A DNA stretch of 64,000 nt from Chiua virens (taxonomy: Eukaryota > Basidiomycota > Agaricomycetes > Boletales > Boletaceae), in the NCBI GenBank assembly GCA_019787685.1, contig JAHNUO010000003.1:124001-188000 (forward strand). Direction: 5' to 3'. This document shows, one piece after another, positions 1-11,446 of the stretch. The position numbers and the translations under genes were made by a program. Position 1 is the stretch's first letter, and the number at the start of each line of letters is the position of its first letter. The notes below the pieces were generated by a model that did no database searches, was not told the origin of the DNA, and worked only from the letters and a program-made list of their open reading frames with translations.

Positions 1-2075
1 TTGAGACACAAAGGGGGTGGAGGCAAAAAGAGTGACTGGGACATGTCGGGGCTGTTTGATGTCGATATAGAGGTGGGAATGGCAGCTAAATAGACTAAAT
101 GGAATGAGCATGAATCGATGAATCGATCGACAGCGAAACGAACGTACCAAAATGAAATTAAGATCTAGGGAGGATGGAGGCAACTGGGGAGACTGGGATG
201 GATCACGGCCATTTCGGGTCGAAGTGAAAGCGGGACTGGTACCTAAATGGACCCAATGGAGTGAGTACAAAGCAGTGAATCATTCAGTAGTGAAACGAAC
301 TTACCACAGTGAATTTGAGGTCCAAGGGGGGTCGAGGCAAGTGGGGCAGCTTGGTACATGTCAAGGCCATTTTGGGCAAATGTAAGGGCAAGGGATAGCA
401 CCCAAATACACTCAATGGAATGAGTACTGAGCGCTGAAACGATCGGGGGTGAAACGAACGCACCACAGTGAATTTGAGGTCCAAGGGGGGTCAAGGCATG
501 TAGGGTAATGGGGGCGTGCCGGGGCCATTTCGGGACAACATAAAGGCATGGATGGGACCTAAATGGACGTAGTAAAGTGTGCCCCAAGCAGCGAATCAAC
601 CGGTCGTGAAACGAACGTACCGCATTGATATTGCAGTCCAAGGGGGGAGGGGAGGCAAGGGGAGCGACAGGGACATGTCGGGGGTGTTTCGGGTCGACGT
701 AAAGGCATGAATGGGACCTAAATAGACGTAGTAAAGTGTGCCCCAAGCGGCAAATCAACCGGTCGTGAAACGAACGTACCACATTGATATTTCAGTCCAA
801 GGGGGGAAGGGAGGCAAGGGGAGCGACTGGGACATGTCGGGGGTGTTTCGGGTCGATGTAAAGGCAGGAATGGCACCTAAATAGACTCAGTAGAGTGGGC
901 CCCAAGCGGGAAATCAATTTGCCGCGAAATGAACGTACCACATTGAAATTAAGGTCCAAGGGGGGAGGGGAGGCAAGAGGAGCGGCTGGGACGTGTCGGG
1001 GCCATTTCAAGTCGATGTAAAGGTAGGAATGGTGGCTAAATAGACTAAATGTAGTGAATACGAAGCGACGAATCGATCGACGTCAAAACGAACGTACCAG
1101 AGCGACAATAAGATCTAGGGAGGGTCGAGGCAAGTGGGGTGAGCGGGATGCGTCGGGGCTGTTTCGGGTGGATGTAAAGGTGGGAATGGGACCTAAGTAT
1201 GCTCAATGGAGTGAGTACCAAGTGGTGAAACGATCGGTGGTGAAACGAACGCACCACACTGAATTTGAGGTCCAAGGGGGGTCAAGGCATGTAAGATAAC
1301 CAGGACATGCCGGGGCTGTTTTGGGTCGACATAAAGGCATGAATGGCACCTAAATAGACGTAATAGAGTGTGCCCCAAGCGGCGAATCAACCGGTCGTGA
1401 AATGAACGTACCACAATGATATTTCAGTCCAAGGGGGGAGGGGAGGCAAGGGGAGCGACTGGGACATGTCGGGGGTGTTTCGGGTCGACATAAAGGCGTG
1501 AATGGCACCTAAATAGACATAATAGAGTGTGCCCCAAGCGGCGAATCAACCGGTTGTGAAACGAACATGCCACATTGATATTTCGGACCAAGGGGGAGGG
1601 GAGGCAAGGGGAGCGACTGGGACATGTCGGGGGTGTTTCGGGTCGATGTAAAGGTAGGAATGGTGGCTAAATAGACTAAATGTAGTGAATATGAAGCGAC
1701 GAATCGACCGGTGGTGAAACGAACGCACCACACTGAATTTGAGGTCTAGGGGGGGTCAAGGCAAGTGGGGTAACCAGGATGTGTTGGGGCCATTTCGGGT
1801 CAATGTAAAGGTGGGAATGGGACCTAAATATGCTCAATGGAGTGAGTACCAAGTGGTGAAACGATTGGTGGTGAAACGAACGCACCACACTGAATTTGAG
1901 GTCCAGGGGGGTCAAGGCAAGTGGGGTAACCGGGATGTGTTGGGGCCATTTCAGGTCGACATAAAGATTGGAATGGGACCTAAATACACTGAATGGAGTG
2001 TGTACCAAGCGGCGAAACAAACAGCGACGAAACGGACGTACCAGAAAGAATTTGAGGTCCAACAGGCGGGGTCAA
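1..2075 (+). repeat. 159-bp tandem repeat array 1 (continues left of the window)
   Basis: About 13 diverged copies of a unit close to 159 bp. The landmark gaacgtacc ends at 621, 780, 939 and 1098, exactly 159 bp apart, and the next copy lies 157 bp on. Each unit also carries aggtccaagggggg, a gacatgtcggggc-like block and a cctaaatagac-like block. Sub-variants occur in a fixed order that is repeated in the arrays at 9540 and 11590, so whole arrays were duplicated. The unit length is divisible by three, so long open frames run through it on the minus strand; I regard these as by-products and not genes. Confidence 0.93.
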
Positions 2076-2361
2076 GTCGACAGCGAAGGGACAGCCCAAA
2101 AAGGCAAGCACGTGGCATTTAGCGACTGAAGCGAGCGACCCGAGCGACCCGAGCGAAGCGACCGACGCGACCGACGCGACCGACGCGACTGAAGCGCACA
2201 GCCGAGCGAGGAGCGAGACAGGCGAAACAGGCGTCGGAAATCGTTGTCGTGAGTCGCTCCCACACCCCGTTCTCCGTTAACTTATTGACGAGGCGTTTCA
2301 CCCGAGTCGTTGCCTCGTGAGGCTAGTTTTTTGGGGGGTTGTAAAGTTTGAGTAGGTATAA
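2076..2361 (+). repeat. GC-rich unit tail 1 with hairpin and CTAG
   Basis: Tail that closes array 1. It begins with cagcccaaaaaggcaagcac, then short tandem GCGACCGAC/GCGACCGAA-type repeats (~2125-2195), a conserved stretch ending in cacaccccgttctccg, and a hairpin. The hairpin stem is acgaggc (2288-2294) and gcctcgt (2312-2318) with a 17-nt loop, followed 4 nt later by CTAG (2323-2326). Bases 2327-2361 (ttttttggggggttgtaaag onward) match the sequence that follows the tail at 11446. The next unit therefore starts here, head to tail. A hairpin just before a CTRR tetranucleotide resembles a Helitron 3' end, but the shared flank makes the exact terminus uncertain. Confidence 0.8.
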
Positions 2362-2410
2362 TAGATTGATTTTGGATATGATGGTTACAAATGTATAGTA
2401 GTAGTACAAA

Positions 2411-5400
2411 TCATATTTGCAAGTTTCTAAATACTTCATTCCAAACGACATTGGTAACTTTGGTAGATTGGTGATTGTCTGGATCAGAAGGAAAGAGAAC
2501 TTTGATGTTTCTGGGATGAGTACAACGTGAAAGAGCAACATAGAGTTGACCATGAGAGAAAACAGGAGAAATCAAATTGAGACCAACATGGTTGAGAGAT
2601 TGACCTTGAGATTTGTTGATGGTCATTGAATAGGCCAAATGAACAGGAAATTGCAAGCGACGAAAAGGAACAGGAGAGTCTTCAAGACCACTATCCAAAG
2701 CCATGCGAGGGATAAAGACAACATTGTCATTGTGATTGGCACCCAATATGCAACACTCCAAAATGCGGCGAGTGGATCTGATGAGTCTCAAGCGAGTACC
2801 ATTGTAGAGACCATGAATGGGATCCAGATTGCGCAACAACATGAGAGGGGCACCTTCCTTGAGCTCCAGGTTGTGAAGGGGAAAACCTGAGGGATTGAAG
2901 GTATGGAGAACTTCTGGCTGGACATAGTCATATTCTGTGTCAGTGACAGAGTCAGCACTGAGATAAGTCAACTTCTGGTCAGGTGCCACTGAGTTGAGGA
3001 TGGTAGAGTTGATGTCATGGACCTGGACATTCCTAGGAGCAAGAATGGTACGATCCAAAAAGTACTGATCAGGCAATGGCTGGTCTCTGGCCAGGAGCTG
3101 AGAGTAGATGGCATCAATGAGGGACTGCAAGTCATCACCAGAGCGCATGTGTTGAGGAAGGATGAGATCACCATCAGTGATGCCAATTTGAAGAAGCTGT
3201 TGTGCCCATTGATCAGATTCAGGATCATGGCCAAGACGCATATTTTGAAGGAGATAGTGGACAGTCATGTTGGCCCAGAGGTTGGAGTGTGTAAGAGTGG
3301 CAGGGACAATCTGTTCCCTTGAGCCATGCTGAATGACAGGAAGAATTTGTCTAAAGTCCCCACTGAAGAGGACAGTGATACCTCCAAATGGCTGGTTTCT
3401 ATTGAGAAGATCCTGAAGAGTACGATCCACAGACTCAACCACATGATGATGCTGAGCACCCACTTCATCCCAGATGATAAGTGATGTCTGCTCAAGAAGC
3501 TGGTGATTGAGATCATCCTTCTTGATGTTGCAAGTGCTCTGTTCATGGCAAGGAATGGGGATCTTGAAGCGTGAATGGGCAGTACGACCACCAGGGAGCA
3601 GAAGAGAAGCCAAGCCAGTGGATGCAACACAAAGGACAATCTGACCTCTTGCACGAACAGCAGAAGCAATGAGCTTGGCCAGATAGGTCTTGCCACAACC
3701 ACCACCACTATGAATGAACATCATGGATCCAGTGGAGTTGATGACACTGTTCATGACTGCATCATAGAGAGCTCTCTGTTGAGGATTCAAGGTAGGGAGA
3801 CCTCTGTCCACAAAGGCTTGCTGTTCCTGTCTGTCATATGCTCTCTGCTCATTGATGAGTTGGTTACCCTGGAATTCCTCCCAAATGTGCTGTGGTCTAG
3901 GCATGGATGGATAGTCTTCCAAGCGTTTTCCATGTCTCCTGAGATCTTTGGCTATTAGATGCAAGCCATAATCAAAGACCTGGTCTTGGGTGGGATCAAG
4001 AATATTGAGAGTATGAATGAGGTGGTGTTGTAAATCATCACAGAGGTTTTGCTTGGATGCCTCCCATAAGCGATCTGGGTCTACTGGAGAACAATGGACC
4101 AAGATGATGACAAAGAGACGACGAAGTTGATATCCCATGCTGAAATGAGCAGCTTCCTGAAGACACAACAACCATTCTCTGTCATCTTGCAAGAGACCAT
4201 GTGCACGACAGGCCTCTTTGAAAGAGTCATGAAGTTGGCCATTGACAGTACGAAGATCTTCAAAGGAAGTAGCACCTATGAGAAAAAGTGATGAATATCA
4301 AACCATCTCTATACAATCAATGAACTGACCTTTGACCACAGTGAGCAAAAGACGCAAATAGAAAGCCTCTCCAGCAGTGGCAGGAATGGAATACATTCTT
4401 CCAATGGCCTTGTATCTCTGACGAACCTTCCAAACAGCATGGCCTTGATGCCAGACAAACCTCTTGGGAAAGTCTTGATAGAGGTAGTCATGTGCACCAG
4501 CAGCAATGAGATCAGGATCCTGGTTTGCCTTGAACCACCCAAGAAGTTGAGTGTCCTTTGCATTGTTGACAACATCCTGCAAAGCAGCACCAGCCTGAAA
4601 GATGACATTCTGATTACCTGGGAGATGGACAGAAAGACGATAGATGGCTGGCCATTCCATGTGCATGGGGAACTCAAAGATATTGTGACAGGCCTGAGTG
4701 GAGGAGATGTACCTGGCATCAAGATAAGAACGAATCTCATCATGGCCTTCTGTCTGAATAGTAGCACGGTCTGGACCCTTGTAGATGTACTTGTGAATAT
4801 ATTTGACAGCCTTGATAGAGCCACAGACTTCCAGATTGATATGACAGTCAAACTCAACCACCAACTCCCTTGGATGAGGGACCACATGTCTGTTGTCAAA
4901 GGTGTCCTCTCTCTTTTGAATGGTCCTGTCATTTTCAGGGCGAGCATAGTCAGGATAGCCATCCTCTTTGATGACAGTGACAGGAGTGAATGGCTTTGGA
5001 AAGCGCTTTTTGCAGACATTGTTCTCAATACACCTCTGAGGAGAGCAAGGACCATGAAGCATGACTCTGGAGATGGCAGCATGAAGTTGGGGATGAAGCT
5101 GAGGATCTGGAATCTGAGCAGAGATGATGGCATCCACTTGTTCTGCAACACGAATCTTGTCTGGCTCCTCCAAGAAGATCAAGAGATGCATGTGAGGCAG
5201 ACCACGTTTTTGATACTCGATGGTGTAGACAAAGCCTGCCACTGTACCAAAGTAGCCACCACGAATTTTCTTAAGCAAGGCTTGCTGTTTGGCATGAAAG
5301 ACCCTTGTGACCAGATCAGGCCTATCCACAGCACTTTGACCTGTTGTGATGATCAGATGATGATAAGACACAATAAGAATAAAAACAAACCTGGAAGCAA

Positions 5401-8245
5401 ATTCTGAGTGATTTCTGGCCAGGATCCATTGGCAGTCATGGTGAGAAAGAGGTCAGGCTTTCTATATTCACGACAGATGGCCAAAGAGTCTTGAAGGAGC
5501 TGTTGCATATATCGAGGACCACCCTTGTGAGTGGAGGGCAGAAGGACACGACCGACTTGAGCCATGTCCTGAACACCATCTTGAGCCAAACGGTCTTGCA
5601 AACCCTGATAGAGATCAGCCCTGAGTCTTGTCTGATTGTTGGCAGCCCAAGTGAGGTTACACTGATCAATGGAAGCCCAACCATCACAGATCAACTGTTG
5701 AAAGAGTCTACCACCCTTGAAGAGATTGGGTGGTTCTATTTCTGGTGGACGAACATGAAGTCTGTAGGCATACCATAGCAACTGGGTGACCTTCTTGGAG
5801 CGATGAGCACGACCATGACGAACATCTTGAAGTGGAATGTTCAAATGCCAGCCTTCCTCACCATGTGGAAAGAAAAGAACATAGTGGAGTGGAAGATATG
5901 ATGGATGGAGATTGCTGATGCGATGCAGGCCACCACCTTGAAGACGAAGGACGATATCACGATCCACCCTTGTGTTCTGTTCACCATCACCAGGGACAAT
6001 GGCAGCTATCTCATCCACAGTTGGCAGATTGTATCTTCTACCATCATTGTTCTGCTGCAGATGAAGCCTCATGCGTACATTGGTGTGCTCCTCTGCAGGC
6101 TTTGCCTACATAGATGCAATGATCAGTTTATGTGACTCAAAAAGAATGATAAAGTTAAACTAACTCTCATAATTTCATAGGCCTGCTTATAGAGTGGAGC
6201 ATAAGGATGAACATCCCTCAGAGCAGTATGCAAGTCTAATAAGATTGCAGGATTCAATTGGGGATTGCCCTGGACACGCCTATCAGTTGCCTCCTGTGGA
6301 TCATAGATGTAGAGCTGAGCAAAAGAGGGCTGAAGACCTTCTGGTGGGATAAGGGCACCCATGAGGTGATGGAGTGTACCATGAATACGAAAGGATGAGG
6401 GACCAGAACCTTGGATGGCTTGGTTGTCAACATCCACACCCACAGAAGTAAAAGCCAGAGTGTTGTTATATTGGCGTATCTTCCTCTTGAACTCTCTATT
6501 ATCCTGAGGGTCATCAAAGAGCTGCTGAAGGACATGTGGCCATTGTTGAACAGGGGGGAGATTGACCTGGCCTTGAAGACAGCAGATGCCAAAGCGAGGA
6601 TTGTGAATGCCAGAGTTTGTAAGCTTTTCTGAGATGAAGTGAAGAGCATGGCAATTTGGACATTGAACATTCATAGGACCCAAAGAGTGGATCTGAACAG
6701 GCTCAGCATATGGTCTCCCACCAGGAGGGATAGGATGGAGTGGTTGAGGATCAATAGAATCATGAGAGCTGCTAGAGCCAGAGTCATCAGGATCAGGATT
6801 AGGTGGTTGAGGGACATCTTCAGAGGACTCAGAACTGGCATCAGATGGATCAGAATTGTCAGGATTGGGTAGTGGTAGTGGTAGTTGACTTGGTGATGGA
6901 TGTCTGGATCCAGATGATGTGGATGAAGAAGAGCCAGAACTACTTGGAGATGAAACAGGAGAGCCAGGAGGTGAATTAGATCTATAACATCATAGATCAG
7001 ACATGTGTTGATCAATATAGACAATCAATATATACCTTTGTCTTTGCTGGTCTTGCTCATATTGTTCTGCAGACCTTTGACTATGTTCACTCAAAGCTTC
7101 AGAGAGAAGCCTTTGTGACAATTGTCTAACTTGGTCCAAATGTATCTCCTCCTGAGTTTGTCTTTGGTGAATCTCCTGATGTAAATCCTGGTGTTGTACC
7201 TCTGAACGGTGGTGACGCTCTAGTTCTTCATGTTGTTGCAATTGAATTCGTAGTGCCTGAAGATGATGCTGATGCTCTTGCTCCTGCCATTGCTGTTGTG
7301 CTCTGAGAGTATGCAGATGCTCTTGCTCCTGCTCCTGCCATTCTTGCTGTGCTCTGAGAGCATGCAGACGCTCTTGCTCCTGCTCCTGCCATTCTTGCTG
7401 TGCTCTCAAAGCATGCAAACGCAGCTGTTCTTGCTCTTGCCATTGCTGTTGTGCTCTCAAAGCTTGTAGACGCTGTTGTTCCTGCTCCTGCCATTGTTGT
7501 TGTACTCTGAGAGCATGCAGACGCTCCTGCTCCTGCTCCTGCCATTGTTGCTGTGCTCTGAGAGCATGCAGACGCTCCTGCTCCTGCTCCTGCCATTGTT
7601 GCTGTGCTCTGAGAACATGCAGATGCTCCTGCTCCTGCTCCTGCCATTGTTGCTGTGCTCTGAGAACATGCAGACGCTCCTGCTCCTGCTCCTGCCATTG
7701 TTGCTGTGCTCTGAGAGCATGCAAACGCTGTTGTTCCTGCTCCTGCCATTGTTGCTGTGCTCTAAGAGCATGCAGACGCTGTTGTTCTTGCTCCTCCCAT
7801 TGCTGCTGTACTCTGAGAGCATGCAAACGCTGCTGTTCTTGCTCCTCCCATTGCAGCTGTTGTTGTTGTTGATCTATAGCATCTTGAAAGTTGATGGTAT
7901 GCTGATACATTTGATAGTTTGGCATGGGATGAGCCAAGGAAGTAGGAACAGCAGGAGCAGAAACAGAAGACCCAGGCAAAGGGAGAGGGGCCTGAGGAAC
8001 AGAGTCATTGTTGACCCGACGCTGTCTATGCTGGCGACGTTGCTGATGATCATGATTAAACCCAGCCATCAATTGAGCAGCATAATCAATACGCTCAGGA
8101 GGGTTTGGATAGCCCATAGGTTGACCTGCTGGAACATGAGAGGGCTGACGACGGGTTGGTGGAGAGCCCAGAGTACGCTGATCACGCTCAGCTTGGCGAG
8201 CAGCATTTTGAGCACGCTGAGGAGAAGTGGGAGGGGTTGACCTGC
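2411..8245 (-). CDS. Helitron Rep-helicase (RepHel) transposase, multi-exon
   Basis: RepHel enzymes nick and unwind DNA for rolling-circle transposition. In coding order: a Pro/Ser-rich start, a Gln/Glu-rich repeat region (~7860-7240), an intron at ~7010-6985, a Cys-containing segment (VQCPNCHALHF), an intron at ~6165-6100, the Helitron-like N domain, an intron at ~5392-5344, then the HUH nuclease. HUH reads RGLPHMHLLIF near 5195 and the two-tyrosine motif YIHKYIYKG near 4800. After a short intron (~4333-4280) comes a Pif1/SF1 helicase: GGGCGKTYLAKL (Walker A, ~3700), IIWDEVGAQ (Walker B, ~3470), SGDFRQILPV, and C-terminal YVALSR. The stop is at 2411. Spliced frames join cleanly, for example LLPG|QSAVD and KG|ATSFEDL. 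The first exon is uncertain and may lie upstream of 8245. No catalytic residue looks lost. Confidence 0.9.
7240..7860 (-). repeat. 51-bp in-frame minisatellite inside the RepHel gene
   Basis: About 12 copies of a 51-bp unit encode a 17-residue repeat, consensus LRAQQQWQEQEQERLHA. It is rich in Gln and Glu and probably forms a long charged helix or coiled coil. The unit is a multiple of three, so copy-number change keeps the frame. Copies near the edges are more diverged (WEEQEQQ versions), while central ones are nearly identical, as expected from recent expansion by slippage or unequal exchange. The related copy in Helitron B (~50540-51020) has a shorter, decayed version. Confidence 0.9.
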
Positions 8246-8339
8246 ATTACAGTCAGTCATAGTAGCAGCAATCATGAAAACATACATACATGATATCCAA
8301 AAACAAAGCACAGTTATAATAAAGAGAACCAAAGAGGTC

Positions 8340-9114
8340 TTGCTGTCTTCTGTCTTCTTCGAACGGGTCTCCAGTCAATAGCCACTCTATCTGGACGATA
8401 CCCTAGCTTACGCAAAACTACTCTTTGACGCAGAGTATTACGATGTGACGTCACAGGTAAATCACACGAACCTGGGGACCAGATATATCGTCTATCCCTA
8501 AACGTAGTGGCTTAACGTCCCACTAAACCGCCCCTTGTGCACTATGGGGAACAGCAACCTTATCCTTATTTATGACGGCGGACAACCGTATGTGCAGACG
8601 TGGCTATAGAGTGTCTTTCTCTGGTTATCACGTGACCAACGGGCAGAGTGCTAGTGCCTATCTCCTTAACCCTGGAGTCCAGGTATGATATGAATCACTA
8701 CATTCAAAAAGAAATGGTGACATTCATCGATGAGAACATCACATGAAACACTCACCAAAGGCACAAAAAGTGCTATCAGACACAAAGGATCAGCAAGGGC
8801 AAGGCTTGCCAAGCAAGATCTGTGTCAGAAAAACAAAAATGACATGACATTTGCTCATGCAATGACATGAGACACTCACCAGAAGCACAGATGTGTCTGG
8901 GGACACAAATGGGGAAAATCCAGGCCAAAATGGCCTTATCAGTGAAGATCTACACTGATAAGATCACAATTTGAAGGGTTTATGGGTGGAAACTCACCTT
9001 TGTTGGGTATCCCGGGCAATTCCAGGGAAGAGCAAATTTTTGGCAATTTTTCAGTGATTTTTAGATAATTATTGGTGGAGATATGGAGGAGGGGCACTCC
9101 AAAGTGCTGATGAT
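8340..9114. other. Non-coding region upstream of the RepHel gene
   Basis: No convincing gene. The stretch lies between the predicted 5' part of RepHel and the GC-rich tail at 9115, so it should hold the promoter and 5' leader. A short possible upstream exon (minus strand near 8400-8340) ends at a GT dinucleotide, but I could not fix its frame. A short direct repeat of the phrase agacactcacca-like and acactcaccaaa-like occurs near 8750 and 8870. Confidence 0.5.
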
Positions 9115-9412
9115 GGTTCGAGTCGAAGAGGCGACAGCCCAAAAAGGCAAGCACGTGGCATTTAGCGACCGAAGCGACCGACGCGACTGAAGCGACCGAT
9201 GCGACCGAAGCGACCGACGCGACTGAAGCGACCGATGCGACCGAAGCGACCGACGCGACCGAAGCGACCGACGCGACTGAAGCGCACAGCCGAGCGAGGA
9301 GCGAGACAGCCGAAATAGGCGTCGGAAATCGTCGTCGTGAGTCGCTCCCACACCCCGTTCTCCGTTAACTTATTGACGAGGCGTTTCACCCGAGTCGTTG
9401 CCTCGTAAGGTT
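9115..9412 (+). repeat. GC-rich unit tail 2 with expanded 9-bp repeats and hairpin
   Basis: Clear direct repeat of the tail at 2076-2326. The GCGACCGAA/GCGACCGAC/GCGACTGAA tract is longer here (~9163-9275). The same hairpin arms are present (acgaggc 9376-9382, gcctcgt 9400-9406), but the terminal CTAG reads aaggttaa, so the end has mutated. It borders the RepHel unit on the left and array 2 on the right. Confidence 0.85.
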
Positions 9413-11150
9413 AAATTTTTTGGGATTGTAAAATCAAGTAGGTAGTGGATTGTCTGAGTCAAGGTAAATTATGAGCAAGGTTTTATTTTATTTGAGTATT
9501 CGAGTATGTACAAAATTCAAATGTAGACTCATGTAGTTCAATGTATGATTGAGGGTGAAACAAACATACCAGAGTGAAATCAGGAAGGGTCAAGGGAAGT
9601 GGGGTAACCGGGACATGTCGCAGCAGTCTCGGGTTGATGTAAAGGCGGGAATAGGACCTAATTAGAGTAAGTAGAGTGGGCACCAAGGGGCAAATCAACC
9701 GGTCGTGAAACGAACGTACCACATTGAAATTGAGACACAAAGGGGGATGGAGGCAAGAGGAGTGACTGGGACATATCGGGGCTGTTTGATATTGATATAG
9801 AGGTGGGAATGGTGGCTAAATAGACTAAATGGAGTGAGCATGAATCAACGAATCGATCAACAGCGAAACGAACATACCAAAATGAAATTAAGATCTAGGG
9901 AGGATCGAGGCAACTGGGGAGACTGGGATAGATTGGGGCCATTTCAGGTCGAAATAAAAGCGGGACTGGTACTTCAAAGGACCAAATGGAGTGAGTACAA
10001 AGTGGCAAATCATTCAATAGTGAAACGAACGTACCAGAGAGAAATAAGTTGCAAGGAGGGTCGAGGCAAGTGGGGTGGCTTGGGACATGTCGAGGCCGTT
10101 TTGCGCAGATGTAAGGGTGAGGATAGTACCTAAAAACACTCAATGGAATGTGTACTGAGCGTTGAAACGATTGGGGGCGAAACAAACGCACCACAGTGAA
10201 TTTGAGGTCCAAGGAGGGTCGAGGCATGTAAGGTAACCGGGACATGTCGGGGCCGTTTCGGGTCGACATAAAGGTGTCAATGGCACCTAAATAGACTTAA
10301 TAGAGTGTGCCCCAAGCGGCGAATCAACCGGTCGTGAAACGAACGTACCACATTCATATTTCAGTCCAAGGGGGAGGGGAGGCAAGGGGAGCGACTGGGA
10401 CATGTCGGGGGTATTTCGGGTCGATGTAAAGGCAGGAATGGCACCTAAATAGACTCAGTAGAGTGGGCCCCAAGCGGGAAATCAATTGGTCGCGAAATGA
10501 ACGTACCACATTGAAATTAAGGTCCAAGGGGGGAGGGGAGGCAAGAGGAGTGGCTGGGACTTGTCGGGGCCATTTGAAGTCGATGTAAAGGTAGGAATGG
10601 TGGCTAAATAGACTAAATGTAGTGAATACGAAGCGATGAATCGATCAACGGCAAAACAAACATACCAGAGCGAAAATAAGATCTAGGGAGGGTCGAGGCA
10701 AGTGGGGTGACCGGGATGTGTCGGGGCTGTTTCGGGTCGATGCAAAAGTAGGAATAGCACCTAAACACACTCAAAGGAGTGAGTACAAAGCGACGAATCG
10801 ATCGGCGATGAGACGGACGTACCAGAGCAAATTTGAGGTCGAAGGGGGGGCTGAGGCAAGTAGTGTGGCCAGGATGTGTCGGGGCCATTTCAGGTTGATG
10901 TAAAGTTGGGAATGGCACCTTAATACACTCAATGGAGCATGTATCAAGCGACAAAACGAACAGCGACAAAACGGACGTACCAGAGAGAATTTGAGGTCCA
11001 AAAGGGGGGGTCAAGGCAAGCAGGGTGACCGGGATGCATCAAGGCTGTTTCAGGTCAATGTTAAGGTAAGAATAGCACCTGAATACACTACATAGAGCAA
11101 GTACAAAGCATCAAATCGACCGGTTGTGAAACGAACATACCAGAGTGTGC
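9413..11150 (+). repeat. Lead sequence plus 159-bp repeat array 2
   Basis: An AT-rich lead of about 130 bp (ttttttgggattgtaaaatc onward, 9417-~9545) is followed by about 10 copies of the 159-bp unit. From ~9730 the order of variants reproduces positions 1-400 of the window, including the gctgtttgat variant. This shows duplication of a whole unit. No protein-coding signal beyond frame-by-multiple-of-three open stretches. Confidence 0.9.
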
Positions 11151-11446
11151 AACACCATGAACGCACAATTGCAGCATGCACCAAATATGGACATCGATCA
11201 GAGGCACCAGCCGAGCCACATGGTTTCGTTGAGCAAAAAAGGAAGGAGTATATTGGTAAGCGAAAGAAGCGACGGCTGTCGAGATAGACGAAAAAAGCGT
11301 CGGGTAGGCCTTGCAGCCGACACAGTCGACACAGGCGACACAGGCGGGACAAGCGAAAAAAGCGTCGGATGAGTGACTCCCACACCCCGTTCTCCGCTCA
11401 CTTTTTGACGAGGCGTTTCACCCGAGTCGTTGCCTCGTGAGGCTAG
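11151..11446 (+). repeat. Unit tail 3, variant, with hairpin and CTAG
   Basis: The first half differs from tails 1 and 2 (gagccacatggtttcgttga, then agcgacggctgtcgagatag) but the end is the same: cacaccccgttctccg, hairpin arms acgaggc (11408-11414) and gcctcgt (11432-11438), and CTAG at 11443-11446. A CpG-depleted relative of exactly this variant lies at 53590-53960, which ties that decayed region to the same family. Confidence 0.85.

Larger units (their letters stand above)
2327..9412 (-). mobile_element. Helitron-family transposon A (RepHel-coding unit)
   Basis: This unit has the same left lead (2327-2361) and right tail (9115-9412) as the repeat-array units beside it, but a Rep-helicase gene replaces the 159-bp array. 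The boundaries are inferred from these shared ends and not from an empty site. The coding frame has no internal stop that introns do not explain, so the element may be, or recently was, autonomous. A decayed relative is split across 35842-36150 and 49289-~51660. The gene runs opposite to the hairpin-CTAG polarity, which is not the canonical Helitron layout. Confidence 0.75.

Noticed and set aside
243..782. 179-codon minus-strand open frame in array 1 and similar frames at 1676-2062, 11613-12389, 12758-13177
   Set aside because: They follow the 159-bp satellite period, overlap frames on the other strand and match no domain I know. Treated as by-products of a period divisible by three.
2125..2195. 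GCGACCGAC-type short repeats as a CRISPR array
   Set aside because: Contiguous 9-bp microsatellite without spacers, in a fungal transposon tail.
2323..2326. CTAG as a definite Helitron 3' terminus
   Set aside because: Sequence beyond it is shared with the copy at 11447, so it cannot be shown to be the end from this window alone.
4439..5407. 322-codon plus-strand frame
   Set aside because: Antisense shadow of the RepHel Rep domain, whose minus-strand frame carries the HUH and tyrosine motifs.
7476..8240. 254-codon Leu-rich plus-strand frame (LLLLLPLLLCSESMQ repeats)
   Set aside because: Antisense shadow of the Gln/Glu repeat in the RepHel gene.
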